Assembly: GCF_009707365.1 (NCBI RefSeq)
Contig: NZ_CP046122.1
Location: 868,001 to 932,000 of the forward strand
From: Microlunatus sp. Gsoil 973
GTDB taxonomy: Bacteria > Actinomycetota > Actinomycetes > Propionibacteriales > Propionibacteriaceae
Length of the DNA stretch: 64,000 nucleotides
Direction of reading: 5' to 3'
Below are positions 41,310 through 51,146 of this stretch, piece by piece. Below the pieces are notes generated by a model. The model was given only the letters and a program-made list of their open reading frames with translations, did not search any database and was not told the origin of the DNA. The translations under genes were made by a program, and so were the position numbers. Numbering within the stretch: position 1 is the stretch's first letter; the number at the start of each line of letters is the position of its first letter.

Positions 41310-42080
41310 TCACCGCGGACGCTGACCGACGGCGAAGATCCGCCGGAACCCCAGGACGGTGCCGAACGGGCGCTGGGGGTACGCCTCGCGCAGCAATTTC
41401 CGGTACTCGGTGACGAAAGCGTCCCGTTCCCCGTCGGGCAATGCCTGGTGGTATGGCCTGGCGCCCGTACCGGAGATCCAGTCGAAGACCGGATCCTCAC
41501 CTTGCAGGACATGCAAGTAGGTGGTCTCCCAAGCATCGGTCTGCAGGCCCAGCGCAATCAGGTCGGCCAGATACTCTTCGGCGGGCGGCATGATGCGGCG
41601 GTCGATGCCGCCCGTCCAGCGGGCGAACCGCGGGTCTTGTCCGAGCCGGTGCAGCAGCGTGTGACTGGGTGCCGTCTGGTTGCCGGGCACCTGGATGGCC
41701 AGCCATCCGCCGGGTGCCAGGGCATCGACAAGGCGGGGGAGCAGGGCCCGGTGGCCGTCCACCCACTGGAGCATCGCGTTGCTGATGATGACGTCGACCG
41801 GCTGATCGGGTGTGAAATCGGCGACGTCCTGCCGGCGGAACTCGACCCGCGGCCCGGCGTACCGGCGCGCAGCCTCGATCATCTCCGCCGAGGAGTCGAT
41901 GCCGGTCACCCTGGCCGCCGACCACCGGTCCGCCAGTGTGGCTGTGAGCTGGCCAGGCCCGCAGCCGAGGTCGACGACCGTCTGCGGCTCCTCCGCGCCG
42001 ACCCGTGCCGTCAGTTCGAAGAAGGGTCGGGAGCGTTGGTCGGCGTACTGCAGGTAGTGGCCGGGGTCCCACACGGGCAT
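41310..42080 (-). CDS. tam: Trans-aconitate 2-methyltransferase-like protein
   Basis: A 256-residue SAM methyltransferase: the start WDPGHYLQYADQRSRPFFEL, motif I TVVDLGCGPGQLTATLADRW, VDVIISNAMLQWVDGH and LAIQVPGNQTAPSH. These are close to Tam, which methylates the aconitase inhibitor trans-aconitate. GGAGGAG lies just before the ATG at 42080. A perfect TATCTTGA-CA-TCAAGATA palindrome sits 18 bases upstream of the start, so a MarR-type repressor probably controls it. Confidence 0.88.
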   Translation of the reverse strand: MPVWDPGHYLQYADQRSRPFFELTARVGAEEPQTVVDLGCGPGQLTATLADRWSAARVTGIDSSAEMIEAARRYAGPRVEFRRQDVADFTPDQPVDVIISNAMLQWVDGHRALLPRLVDALAPGGWLAIQVPGNQTAPSHTLLHRLGQDPRFARWTGGIDRRIMPPAEEYLADLIALGLQTDAWETTYLHVLQGEDPVFDWISGTGARPYHQALPDGERDAFVTEYRKLLREAYPQRPFGTVLGFRRIFAVGQRPR

Positions 42081-42098
42081 CTGTCTACTCCTCCACAA

Positions 42099-42118
42099 GT
42101 ATCTTGACATCAAGATAC
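42099..42118. promoter_or_regulatory. MarR-type operator palindrome upstream of tam
   Basis: GTATCTTGACATCAAGATAC: two perfect 9-base arms around a CA centre. Pairs of TATCTTGA half-sites are typical of MarR-family regulators in actinobacteria. It is immediately upstream of the tam ribosome binding site. No marR gene is in the window. Confidence 0.75.
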
Positions 42119-42262
42119 TAGCGGGTGGGTGCTCGGTGGCAGCCGCCGACCGGCGGTGCCGCGCGTTCCGGACCGGATTTCGCGAACGACGACCTAGGAT
42201 GAAGCAGGCTCGCCGCTGTTCCTCCGCGGCGAAGCCGCGATGGGTCGACAGAGGAGCATGGG

Positions 42263-43015
42263 GTGTCGGAGAACGACGGATCGACGGTAACGGCAGTGGC
42301 CGAACCGGGACGTGCCGCGGATTCGCGGGGGCGGACCCGGATCCTTGTGGTGGACGACGACGCGGCACTGGCCGAGATGCTCTCGATCGTGCTGCGCAAC
42401 GAGGGCTTCGAACCGGTGTGGTGCGCCAACGGCGACAAGGCCCTGGCCACCTTCCACGAGGCACGCCCTGATCTGGTCCTGCTGGACCTGATGCTTCCGG
42501 GCCGGGACGGCGTCGACGTCTGCAAGGATCTCCGGGCCGAGTCCGGCGTGCCGATCATCATGCTGACCGCCAAGTCCGACACCATCGATGTCGTCAACGG
42601 CCTGGAGGCGGGCGCAGACGACTACGTCGCCAAGCCGTTCAAGGCCAAGGAACTCGTCGCCAGGATCCGCACCCGGTTACGGCGTTCGCCGGAGGACACC
42701 GAGGTCGAGACACTGCGGATCGGGGACCTGGTGATCAGCGTCGACGGGCACAGCGTCAAGCGCAACGGTCAGCCGATCGCCCTGACCCCGCTCGAGTTCG
42801 ACCTGCTGCTCGCCCTCGCCCGTCGTCCCTGGCAGGTCTTCAGCCGAGAGGTTCTGCTGGAGCAGGTCTGGGGATACCGACACGCCGCCGACACCCGACT
42901 GGTCAACGTGCACGTCCAGCGGTTGCGGTCCAAGATCGAGAAGGACCCTGAGCATCCGGAGATCGTGATCACCGTGCGCGGCATCGGCTACAAGGCTGGA
43001 GAGACGTCGTCCTGA
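42263..43015 (+). CDS. mtrA: Two-component response regulator MtrA
   Basis: A 250-residue OmpR-type regulator. The receiver domain (about residues 25-140) shows RILVVDDDAALAEMLSIVLR, the phosphorylated Asp in LVLLDLMLPGRDG and the Lys in YVAKPFKAKELVAR. The C-terminal winged helix has SVKRNGQPIALTPLEFDLLL and VHVQRLRSKIEKDP. MtrA controls cell division, wall and osmotic genes in actinobacteria. It starts with GTG, with GAGGAG six bases upstream. mtrB and lpqB follow, as in other actinobacteria. Confidence 0.95.
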   Translation: MSENDGSTVTAVAEPGRAADSRGRTRILVVDDDAALAEMLSIVLRNEGFEPVWCANGDKALATFHEARPDLVLLDLMLPGRDGVDVCKDLRAESGVPIIMLTAKSDTIDVVNGLEAGADDYVAKPFKAKELVARIRTRLRRSPEDTEVETLRIGDLVISVDGHSVKRNGQPIALTPLEFDLLLALARRPWQVFSREVLLEQVWGYRHAADTRLVNVHVQRLRSKIEKDPEHPEIVITVRGIGYKAGETSS

Positions 43016-43036
43016 ACGGACACACTGTGACCTATC

Positions 43037-44845
43037 GTGGTCGATGCCGTGACTGATGGCCTGGAACTGCTGAACGATCCGCTGCAACCGCAACGTCGGT
43101 GGTGGCGCCTCCCGGTCGACGCCTGGCAACGTTCACTGCCGTTGCGAGTGGTCTCGACCACCTTCGTCGCCTCGGTCGTGGTGATGGTGCTCGGCGGCAT
43201 CCTGCTCATGCAACAGGCGGCGATCGGCGTGCTGAACGCCAAGGACCAGGCCGCCAACGGGCAGGCCAACTTCGCGGTCCGGACCGCACAGTCCAAGCTC
43301 GACGCGCTCAATATCGACAGTGACACCAACATCAACGACACGTTGGCCGGAATCCTCACCGACATCTCCGACAAGAGCGGCAGCACCGGTGGTTATTACG
43401 TGATCGTCGAGTCCCAGCTCGGCATCCAGAAGTCCAGCAACGACATCTCCGAGGACAGCGTTCCGGAGAACCTGCGGGAATGGGTGCAGAGCCGACACAA
43501 CGACACCAGGCTGTGGAAGGCGCCGACCGAGGTGCGCACCCTGAGCGGACAGACGGTTCCCGGCGAGGCGTTCGGCACGGTCCTCCAAGTGCCCGGCACC
43601 GAGGGCTATCAGGTGTACGTGATCTTCCCGATGGAACAGGAGGCGGAGACTCTCCGGTCGCTGCAGCGGGCCGTGGTGATCACCGGGGCGGTGTTGATCT
43701 TCCTGCTCACCTTCATCGCCGGCCTGGTCGCCCGGCAGGTGGTCTCGCCGATCCGTGCGGCCCGACGTGCCGCGGAACGGCTGGCGTCCGGCAATCTCGA
43801 GGACCGGATGACCGTCCGTGGCAAGGATGATCTGGCCAGGTTGGCGCTGTCGATGAACTACATGGCCTCAGAACTGCAGAAGCAGATCACCCAGCTGGAG
43901 GAGCTGTCCCGGGTACAGCAACGGTTCGTCACCGACGTGTCGCACGAGTTGCGCACGCCGCTGACCACGGTCCGGATGGCTGCCGAGATGTTGTACGAGG
44001 CAAGGGAGGACTTCGATCCGGTCGCCTCCCGCTCCGCCGAACTGCTGCAGGTCGAACTCGACCGCTTCGAGTCCCTGCTCACCGACCTGCTGGAGATCTC
44101 CCGGTTCGACGCCGGAGCCGCCGTACTGGCGCCCGCCGAAACCGACATCAACCAGCTGGTGGACCGGGTGGTCGGCGGGACCGCATCGCTGGCCGAATCC
44201 TCCGGCACCGAGATCCGGATCCACTCGCCGGGACCGATCAGCGCAGAGATCGACAGCCGCCGGATCGAACGCGTGCTCCGCAATCTGCTCGTCAACGCCA
44301 TCGAACACGGCGAATCCCGGCCCATCGACATCCTGCTCGCCAGCGACGAGGACGCTGTGGCGATCGCCGTCCGTGATCATGGGGTCGGGTTCGAGGCGGC
44401 CCAGGCCAAGCAGGTCTTCCACCGGTTCTGGCGCGCCGATCCGTCTCGCGAACGCCGGATCGGCGGCACCGGTCTTGGGCTGTCCATCTCGATGGAGGAC
44501 ACCCGGTTGCACGGCGGCTGGCTGAACGCCTGGGGCAGGCCGGGGCGGGGCGCCCAGTTCCGCGTCACTCTGCCGCGCCGGGCCGGGGACATCCTGCAGC
44601 AGTCGCCGCTCCCGCTGGTGCCGCGGGATCTGATCTCACCGCTGCCGCTGTCCGCGTCCGACGAACCCGTCTCACCGGCGACCCCCGCAGACACCGGGCC
44701 GGACGAGCCGCCCGGTGGTGCGGAGCAGGGGTCGCCTCGTGGCGCCGGAGGCCACCGGACGGATCACGCCGAGCACGGCTCCCGGATCCATGATCATGAT
44801 CTTGCCGGAACGTCGGCAGGCAACGAGCCGCAGGATTCCCGATGA
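43037..44845 (+). CDS. mtrB: Sensor histidine kinase MtrB
   Basis: A 602-residue membrane kinase: a first helix (about residues 39-58), an extracellular sensor of about 150 residues, a second helix (about 215-235), a HAMP domain (VVSPIRAARRAAERLASGNL), the dimerisation His in FVTDVSHELRTPLTTVRMAA and the ATP-binding N and G boxes (LRNLLVNAIEHG, GGTGLGLSIS). It phosphorylates MtrA. The C-terminus is a long disordered Pro/Asp/Ser tail with His-Asp repeats (HDHD). GTG starts at 43037 or 43049. It overlaps lpqB by four bases. Confidence 0.95.
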   Translation: MVDAVTDGLELLNDPLQPQRRWWRLPVDAWQRSLPLRVVSTTFVASVVVMVLGGILLMQQAAIGVLNAKDQAANGQANFAVRTAQSKLDALNIDSDTNINDTLAGILTDISDKSGSTGGYYVIVESQLGIQKSSNDISEDSVPENLREWVQSRHNDTRLWKAPTEVRTLSGQTVPGEAFGTVLQVPGTEGYQVYVIFPMEQEAETLRSLQRAVVITGAVLIFLLTFIAGLVARQVVSPIRAARRAAERLASGNLEDRMTVRGKDDLARLALSMNYMASELQKQITQLEELSRVQQRFVTDVSHELRTPLTTVRMAAEMLYEAREDFDPVASRSAELLQVELDRFESLLTDLLEISRFDAGAAVLAPAETDINQLVDRVVGGTASLAESSGTEIRIHSPGPISAEIDSRRIERVLRNLLVNAIEHGESRPIDILLASDEDAVAIAVRDHGVGFEAAQAKQVFHRFWRADPSRERRIGGTGLGLSISMEDTRLHGGWLNAWGRPGRGAQFRVTLPRRAGDILQQSPLPLVPRDLISPLPLSASDEPVSPATPADTGPDEPPGGAEQGSPRGAGGHRTDHAEHGSRIHDHDLAGTSAGNEPQDSR

Positions 44846-46617
44846 TCGACAAGTCCTCCCGCCGCCGGCAGTGGCCGGCGATGATCATCGGCCCGCTGCT
44901 GGTCGCTCTGGCCCTGACCGGCTGTGTGTCGGTGCCGACCACCGGAAGCGTCGAACAGGCCGACACCGGGACCCGACGGGGCAACAATCGGCCCGAGGTC
45001 GTACCCAAACCGCCGGTGCAGAACGCATCTCCGCGGGTGATCATCGACGGCTTCCTTTTGGCCATGAGCCGTTACCAGCCGGGTTACCAGATCGCCAAGC
45101 AGTTCCTGACCGCCGATGCCAGGGCACGCTGGCGTCCGGAGGACAAGATCACCATCTACAACAACCCGAAGTACGACAGCACAGAGAGCAATGTCGTGCT
45201 GTCGATGAGCAGGGTCGGTGAGGTCGGTGCGGATGGCAGCTACAGCACCAGGTCGGGGGAGCTGACCCAGGACTTCGCCATGCAGAAGGACGCGAAGGGG
45301 CAGTGGCGGATCAGCAACCCGCCGGACGGGCTGTTGATCAGCGACACCAGCTTCAGCGCGACCTACGCGTCGTACAACCTGTACTTCTTCGACCCTCAGT
45401 TCCGCACTCTGGTCCCCGATCCGATCTATCTACCCACCGACGGACAGACGGCAACCGCCCTGGTTCAGGCCCTGCTGCGCGGCCCGACCGCGTCGCTGCG
45501 CCCGGCCGTCACCTCGGCGTTCCCACGGACCTCGCTGAGCAGTGTGCCGATCGTGGACGGGTTGGCCCAGATCTCGTTGGGCAACCCGGCCACGTCGCTG
45601 AAGGACGAACAGCTGTCCCAGATGGCGGCCCAGATCGCCTGGACCCTGAGCCAGATCGACGACTCCGGTCCGCGCGGTTTCCGGCTGACGGTCAACGGGA
45701 CCACGCTGCGGGTGCCTGGTCAGGTCGGCAGTGGTGAGTCGGCCTATGTCCCGATCTCCTACGGTGCCCGGTTCGCGCCGGTGCCGGACCGGTCCGGCGA
45801 CGACCTGCTCGGGGTACAGAACAACACCGTCGTCGCGGTCCGTGGCGACGGATCCCAGATCGCACCTGTCTCCGGCCCGCTGGGGCGGAAGGGTTTCCGG
45901 ATCAGTTCCATCGCGGCCAACGCCTCCGTCAAGATGCTGGCCGCGGTGACCGACGACCGGCAGATCCTGCGCACCCAGCTGTCCGGAGGCAACTCCGTAC
46001 GCACGCTGCTCTACGACCAGCGTGCTCTGCTGCGGCCTGACTTCACTCGCTTCGACGAGCTCTGGGCGGTCAGCGGTCCGCCCCGCGGCCAGGTGATCAG
46101 GGTGTTCAACGGCACCAGCACCAAGCCGACCCGGGTCGAATCGCGGTGGTTGAAGAAGGTGCGCATGATCAACTTCCGGATCTCCCCGGACGGCACCCGG
46201 ATGGCCGTGATCGTGCAGTCCGGCAACCGCGACCTGCTGGCCGTCGCGCCGATCATCCGTGGCGACTCGATCCGGCTGGGGGACCTGCGGATCATCGACC
46301 TGGCCGATACCGATGCCACTCAGATCGAAAGACTTGCCGACCTCGGCTGGATCTCCTCCACCAGGCTGCTGATCCTCGGCGCAACGACCGAGGGGGCGAG
46401 TTTCGAACCGTACGGCGTGGAGATCGACGGGTCGCAGTTCGAACGCGTCGGCACCTCCGACAACTGGGGAGCAACCTCGCTGGCCACTGCCGCGGACCGC
46501 AGCGGCGCCTACCACGCTGTCGTCTCGGGCAAGGGCGCGAAGTCGTGGATCTATCGCAGCGGCGACCAGTGGAACCTGTTCGCCGGCTCGCTGTCGGCCG
46601 CCACCTATCCGGGCTGA
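44842..46617 (+). CDS. lpqB: Lipoprotein LpqB
   Basis: A 591-residue lipoprotein: signal and lipobox ALALTGC (Cys near residue 28), then an N-terminal domain, a GerMN domain in the middle (about 180-310, LPTDGQTATALVQALLRGP) and a C-terminal beta-propeller-like LpqB domain (VKKV-type sites such as RMINFRISPDGTRMAVIV). LpqB interacts with MtrB outside the membrane and modulates it. It is coupled to mtrB (ATGA overlap). Confidence 0.95.
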   Translation: MIDKSSRRRQWPAMIIGPLLVALALTGCVSVPTTGSVEQADTGTRRGNNRPEVVPKPPVQNASPRVIIDGFLLAMSRYQPGYQIAKQFLTADARARWRPEDKITIYNNPKYDSTESNVVLSMSRVGEVGADGSYSTRSGELTQDFAMQKDAKGQWRISNPPDGLLISDTSFSATYASYNLYFFDPQFRTLVPDPIYLPTDGQTATALVQALLRGPTASLRPAVTSAFPRTSLSSVPIVDGLAQISLGNPATSLKDEQLSQMAAQIAWTLSQIDDSGPRGFRLTVNGTTLRVPGQVGSGESAYVPISYGARFAPVPDRSGDDLLGVQNNTVVAVRGDGSQIAPVSGPLGRKGFRISSIAANASVKMLAAVTDDRQILRTQLSGGNSVRTLLYDQRALLRPDFTRFDELWAVSGPPRGQVIRVFNGTSTKPTRVESRWLKKVRMINFRISPDGTRMAVIVQSGNRDLLAVAPIIRGDSIRLGDLRIIDLADTDATQIERLADLGWISSTRLLILGATTEGASFEPYGVEIDGSQFERVGTSDNWGATSLATAADRSGAYHAVVSGKGAKSWIYRSGDQWNLFAGSLSAATYPG

Positions 46618-46814
46618 GCGACCAACCGCAGCCCCGTGCCGCAGCCCCCCTTGCCGCAAGGTCAAAGTTTGATCGTGCGGCTCCGACACGCCGACGCCAC
46701 GAGCCCGTGGATCAACGTTTGAGTTTGCGGATTCGAGCCTCACCGGTGGGCAGTCCTCCACAGGCCACGACCCGGCGGACCCGATCGGGGCGGTCAGTGG
46801 GCCAGAGTGGCCGG

Positions 46815-47573
46815 ATGGGACCAGCAGAACGACTCGGGCACTGGATCTCCGTTGCGGGTGACCTGCTGCTGGGTGCGGTGTGCCCCGGGTGTGGACGTGC
46901 CGGCGTCGGGCTGTGCCCGGGATGCCGGGCCGCACTGGCTGCGCCCGCACCGCGGCGTGCCCGGCCGAGCCCAACTCCTCCGGGGTTCCCGCCGACCGTC
47001 ACCGGTGGACCGTACGACGACCTGATGCGGAACCTGATCTCCGCGCACAAGGAACGCCAGGCGTGGTTGCTCAGCTCGGACCTCGGTCGGCGGTTGGCGC
47101 GGGCCGTCGCCGCGCTGCTGCGGGACGTCGGTGCCGGGCCGGTCTACCTGGTCCCGATACCGTCGTCGGCCGCGGCGGTGCGATCCCGCGGACGGGACGC
47201 GACGGCGGCCCTTGCCGTGGCCGCGGCGCGCCGACTCGCCACGCAGCGATCGGAGAGCGTACGCATGGTCCGTTTGCTCCGACCTGTCCGCCGGCTGGCC
47301 GACCAGTCCGATCTGACCGCGTCGCAACGGCAGGCCAACCTTGCCGGCGCCTACGCCGTACGCCGACCGGCCCGGCCGCGGTTCCCGGGCACGCTGGTCG
47401 TCGTCGACGACCTGGTAACCACCGGCTCGAGCCTCGCCGAAGCAACCAGGGCACTGACCGCAGCGGGTCTGGACGTGGCCGGCGCCGCGGTGCTGGCGTC
47501 GACCGTGCGCCGCCATCATCCGCCGGCATCATCTGCCCACCCCGTCCGCCCGGATGCGGCGCGTGGTGTTTGA
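46815..47573 (+). CDS. comF: ComF family phosphoribosyltransferase-fold protein
   Basis: A 252-residue protein with an N-terminal zinc ribbon (CPGCGRAGVGLCPGC, residues 23-37) and a phosphoribosyltransferase domain ending in the PRPP loop FPGTLVVVDDLVTTGSSLAE. ComF is required for DNA uptake in competent bacteria; its role in actinobacteria is not known. The order lpqB-comF matches many actinobacteria. A 197-base gap separates it from lpqB. The last 20 or so residues are low complexity. Confidence 0.9.
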   Translation: MGPAERLGHWISVAGDLLLGAVCPGCGRAGVGLCPGCRAALAAPAPRRARPSPTPPGFPPTVTGGPYDDLMRNLISAHKERQAWLLSSDLGRRLARAVAALLRDVGAGPVYLVPIPSSAAAVRSRGRDATAALAVAAARRLATQRSESVRMVRLLRPVRRLADQSDLTASQRQANLAGAYAVRRPARPRFPGTLVVVDDLVTTGSSLAEATRALTAAGLDVAGAAVLASTVRRHHPPASSAHPVRPDAARGV

Positions 47574-47584
47574 TAGCTGATCTG

Positions 47585-48537
47585 ATGATCAGCCTCACCG
47601 ACATCCGCCGGGCCGCCGGCGCGATCACGCCGTACATCCTCCGGACGCCCACCGTGGCCAGTCCGGGACTGTCCGCGCTGCTCGGCGCCGACGCCACGAT
47701 CAAGATCGAAGCCCTGCAACGGACCGGCTCGTTCAAGGCAAGGGAGCGGCCGCGAAGCTGCTGTCGTTGACCGAGGAGGAGCGCCGACACGGTGTCGTCG
47801 CGGTGAGCGGCGGTAATCACGGCATCGCCGTTGCCGTGATGGCTGCCGCGCTCGGCGTCGCGGCGACGGTGGTGATGCCGCAGAGCGCGCCGGAGGACTC
47901 GATAGGCCGGGCCCGGGCCGCCGGCGCCAGGGTCGAGCTCACCGACGGCATGCCGGCCGCGTTCGCCCGGGTGGACGAGCTGCGCACCGAGGGTCTGGTG
48001 CTGGTCCATCCGTTCGACGACGAGATCGTGGTCGCCGGTCAGGGCACAGTCGGGCTGGAGCTCGCCGAGGATGCCGGGCAGCTGACCGATGTCCTGGTCA
48101 GTGTCGGCGGCGGAGGGCTGATCGCCGGGGTCGCCGTGGCGCTGAAGGGGCTCCGTCCGGAGCTGCGCATCTGGGGAGTCGAACCGGAGGGAGCCCGGGC
48201 GCTGACTGACGCGATCGGCGCCGGCAGGCCGGTCCCGGCAACGTTGTCGTCCATGATCAGCACGCTCAGCGCACCCCAGGTGTCGCAGCTCACCCTGCAG
48301 CACGCGGCCCTGCTGGAGGACGTCCTGCTGGTCAGCGACCGGGACTGTGTCGCCGGAACGCTCCAGCTTGCCGACCGCGCGAAGGTCTGGATCGAACCGG
48401 CCGACGGCTCCCTGCTGCCCGCCGCCCGGCAGGTACTGGACCGGGTCGGACCGAAGGCCCGTCTGGGGTTCGTGCTGTCCGGCGGCAACGCCACGACCTA
48501 CGACGTCCGCCGTTGGGCGGACCGGTTCGGACTGTGA
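47585..48537 (+). pseudogene. Threonine/serine dehydratase-like gene with one frameshift
   Basis: A PLP enzyme of the threonine-dehydratase type in two frames. The first 50 codons give ISLTDIRRAAGAITPYILRT and KIEALQRTGSFKA (PLP-binding Lys), and the rest reads in another frame: VVAVSGGNHGIAVAVMAAAL, then VLVSVGGGGLIAGVAVALKG and GFVLSGGNATTYDVRRWAD. The break is at GGG near 47742-47744: one more G would restore SFKARGAAAKLLSL. It is either a one-base deletion or a sequencing error in a G-run. If real, the enzyme is dead. Confidence 0.85.
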
Positions 48538-48562
48538 CCGGCGACGGTGACCGACCGTGAGG

Positions 48563-48586
48563 GCTGAGCCGCGGGAGCGGCTCAGC
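48563..48586. terminator. Perfect hairpin between convergent genes
   Basis: GCTGAGCCGC-GGGA-GCGGCTCAGC, a 10-bp perfect stem with a 4-base loop, overlaps the stop of the minus-strand MFS gene and follows the dehydratase gene by 26 bases. It has no T-run but could end both transcripts. Confidence 0.6.
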
Positions 48587-50027
48587 GCGCGGCAGCCACC
48601 GCAGCACCGGAACGACGATGCAATCCCAGGCCGCCTTCCAGCACCGGATAGATCATGATCACCGCCAGGATCGCGAAGGCGATCCGGAACGGGGCGTCCG
48701 GACCCACGTGCGGGTGGGTCACTGCCAGGATGCCCTCCGCACCGCGGAGGGCGAGCGCGCCGAACGCCACACCGAGACCCGCCGCGATCTGACCGATCGT
48801 GGAGGAGAGCGTGTTGGCATCCGACATCTGCCGCACCGGGATGTCGGCGAACTGCAGCGAGTTGTAACCGCTGAACCCGATCGACCGGAACACCCCGCTG
48901 GCGAACAGCAGGAGGACGATCAGCCAGACCGGTGACTCCGGAGTCAGCATGGCGCAACCGGCGAAGACCAGCCCACCGCACAGGGAGCTGCCGACGACGA
49001 TCCGCTTGAAGCCGAAACGGCGGATCAGCGGGCTGGTGGCCGGCTTGATCAACACGTTCCCGGCGAACAGCGCCATCACCAGCAGACCTGCCCGAGCCGC
49101 GCTCCAGCCGTACCCGAGCTGGAACATCAGCGGCAGCAGGAACGGCGCAGCCGAGATCACCAGCCGGTAGACCATGCCGCTGGCGTTGACCACCCGGAAG
49201 GTCGGCACCCGCATCGCGCCGAGATCCAGCAGCGGGTGGTCGCGACGCCGAAGACCCATCCAGAAGGCGACGCCGAGTACCACGGCGAGCGCCAGCAGGG
49301 CGGTGGTCAACGACCAGTTCGTCGCGCTGGCACTGCCGCCGATCTGTTCCAGGCCCAGCAGCAGCGCCGCCAGGCAACCGCCGCAGAGGACGAAGCCGAT
49401 CCAGTCCAGTCGCGGCACATCGGCGACCGGACCGTCGGTGACCAGCACGATCGCAGCGATGAAACAGCCGATCCCGATGGGCACGTTGATCAGGAAGATC
49501 CAGTGCCAGGACGCGTAGCTGGCCAGCCAGCCGCCCAACGTCGGCGCGATCACCGGCGCCAGCAGGGCCGGCCAGGTGAGATACGCGGTCGCCGCCAGCA
49601 GGTCCCGTTTGGAGGTGTTGCGCAACACCACCAGTCGACCGACCGGCACCATCATCGACCCGCCGACCCCCTGCAGGATCCGCAACAGGCAGAGCACCGC
49701 CAGATTCGGGCTCATCGCACAGAACACCGACGAGACGGTGAAGATCGCGATCGCCAGCAGGAAGATGCGGCGCGCACCGAACCGGTCGGTCAGCCAACCG
49801 GAGACCGGGATACCGACGGCAAGAGTGACCAGATAGCTGGTCATCGCCGCATTGATCGCGACGGCCTGGGTGCCGAGATCGTCGGCGATCGCCGGCGCGG
49901 CCGTGGCGATGATGGTGCCGTCAAGGTTCTCCATGAAGAAGGTGATGGCGGCGAGCACCGCCAGCGGACGGTTCAACCCGGGGCCGACGGCCGACTCCTC
50001 GGGCGCATCCGGGCGAGCTGACGTCAC
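48582..50027 (-). CDS. MFS multidrug transporter, DHA2 family
   Basis: A 481-residue transporter with about 14 helices: FFMENLDGTIIATAAPAIAD in helix 1, the loop WLTDRFGARRIFLLAIAIF, and the motif APVIAPTLGGWLASYASWHW. This is the DHA2 (EmrB/QacA-like) family of proton-driven exporters. The start is GTG at 50027. It is inserted between comF and hpf, which are usually close together. It is a distant paralogue of the pump at 24698. Confidence 0.9.
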   Translation of the reverse strand: MTSARPDAPEESAVGPGLNRPLAVLAAITFFMENLDGTIIATAAPAIADDLGTQAVAINAAMTSYLVTLAVGIPVSGWLTDRFGARRIFLLAIAIFTVSSVFCAMSPNLAVLCLLRILQGVGGSMMVPVGRLVVLRNTSKRDLLAATAYLTWPALLAPVIAPTLGGWLASYASWHWIFLINVPIGIGCFIAAIVLVTDGPVADVPRLDWIGFVLCGGCLAALLLGLEQIGGSASATNWSLTTALLALAVVLGVAFWMGLRRRDHPLLDLGAMRVPTFRVVNASGMVYRLVISAAPFLLPLMFQLGYGWSAARAGLLVMALFAGNVLIKPATSPLIRRFGFKRIVVGSSLCGGLVFAGCAMLTPESPVWLIVLLLFASGVFRSIGFSGYNSLQFADIPVRQMSDANTLSSTIGQIAAGLGVAFGALALRGAEGILAVTHPHVGPDAPFRIAFAILAVIMIYPVLEGGLGLHRRSGAAVAAAR

Positions 50028-50510
50028 GGTGCAAGGCTATTGGGCCCGGTCGGTCCAACCCGGATCGGGGTGTCCCGGATCGGCGGTGCCCGGTGCCGGG
50101 TCACAGGCGCGGCTTGTCGCACAGCGGCCGGCCCGGGCGAATGGATCCCTGGGTGCGCCAACCGGTCGACGGCCTACACCGCAGTCCACGGCCGTCCACA
50201 TAGTGGACGCTTTCTCCTGTCGAACGGCAGCAGTCGGCCGGATCCACGCGGCGGGGCGGCCCGGGTCCGATCCGGGCTCGGCCTTCTCTGGAATTCGATG
50301 CCGGACAGGACTACCGTCTGGTTATGGCGAACCAAGCCATCGGGACGCACACCGCAGCGGGTGCGCAGTCGGACCGGGCCGCAGCTCCGAGGGGGAGCGC
50401 GGCCTTTGGTGTTCTGTCCGCCGATGGCAAGCCTGTTAACAAAAAACCCCGTTCGAAAACCTATGTTTCCCGGACGTCGTCCGGGAGCCGCTAGCCGTTG
50501 GAGGTTGGAC
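50028..50510. other. Leader and promoter region of hpf, 483 bases
   Basis: No gene is supported. GTCCAC-ATA-GTGGAC at 50194-50208 is a perfect 6-base inverted repeat that might be an operator. An A-rich patch follows at 50440-50460 (AACAAAAAACCCC). Promoters of hpf and of the divergent MFS gene must lie here. Confidence 0.5.
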
Positions 50511-51146
50511 ATGGACGTTGTCGTCAAGAGCCGGCATTGTGCACTTCCCGAGCAGTTCCGCACCTACGTCGATGACAAGATCACCAGGCTCGAAAAGCTC
50601 AACGGGCGGGTTTTCCGGGTCGACGTCGAAGTATCCGCCGAACGCAACAGACGACAACTTGATCATGGAAGTCGGGTGGAGATCACTCTGCACACCAAGG
50701 GACCGGTGGTTCGCGCCGAAGCGGCTGCCGAGTCCAAGACAGCTGCTTTTGATCTTGCTCTGGAGAAGTTGATGGCGCAGCTTCGCAAGGCGGCTGACCG
50801 GCGCCGGGTCCATCGCGGAAGCCACAAACCGCGTTCGCTGCACGAGGCGACCGCGAGCCTGCCCATCGATGTCGCGTCGATGAACGGCACCTCCCAGGAC
50901 GACGTCGAGACCCACGACGTCGCAGGCATCCAGGTGGAGGGCGACGGGCCGTTGGTGGTCAGGCAGAAGACCCACCAGGCCGCGCCGATGACGCTCTGCG
51001 AGGCGCTGGACGCGATGGAGTTGGTCGGTCACGACTTCTACCTGTTCATCGACAAGGAACTCCAGACGCCCAGCGTGGTGTACCGCCGCAAGGGCTACGA
51101 CTACGGCGTGATCAGACTCGAGAACGTCGAGGCAGTGGTCCACTGA
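50511..51146 (+). CDS. hpf: Long-form ribosome hibernation-promoting factor
   Basis: A 211-residue protein. Residues 1-100 are the HPF/YfiA domain (VVVKSRHCALPEQFRTYVDD, VDVEVSAERN, VRAEAAAESKTAAFDLALEK), which binds the decoding site of the 30S subunit. Residues about 145-211 are the C-terminal dimerisation domain (APMTLCEALDAMELVGHDFY, YRRKGYDYGVIRLE), which pairs two ribosomes into 100S particles. GGAGG lies about six bases before the ATG. In actinobacteria hpf usually lies directly upstream of secA; here five genes separate them. Confidence 0.95.
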   Translation: MDVVVKSRHCALPEQFRTYVDDKITRLEKLNGRVFRVDVEVSAERNRRQLDHGSRVEITLHTKGPVVRAEAAAESKTAAFDLALEKLMAQLRKAADRRRVHRGSHKPRSLHEATASLPIDVASMNGTSQDDVETHDVAGIQVEGDGPLVVRQKTHQAAPMTLCEALDAMELVGHDFYLFIDKELQTPSVVYRRKGYDYGVIRLENVEAVVH

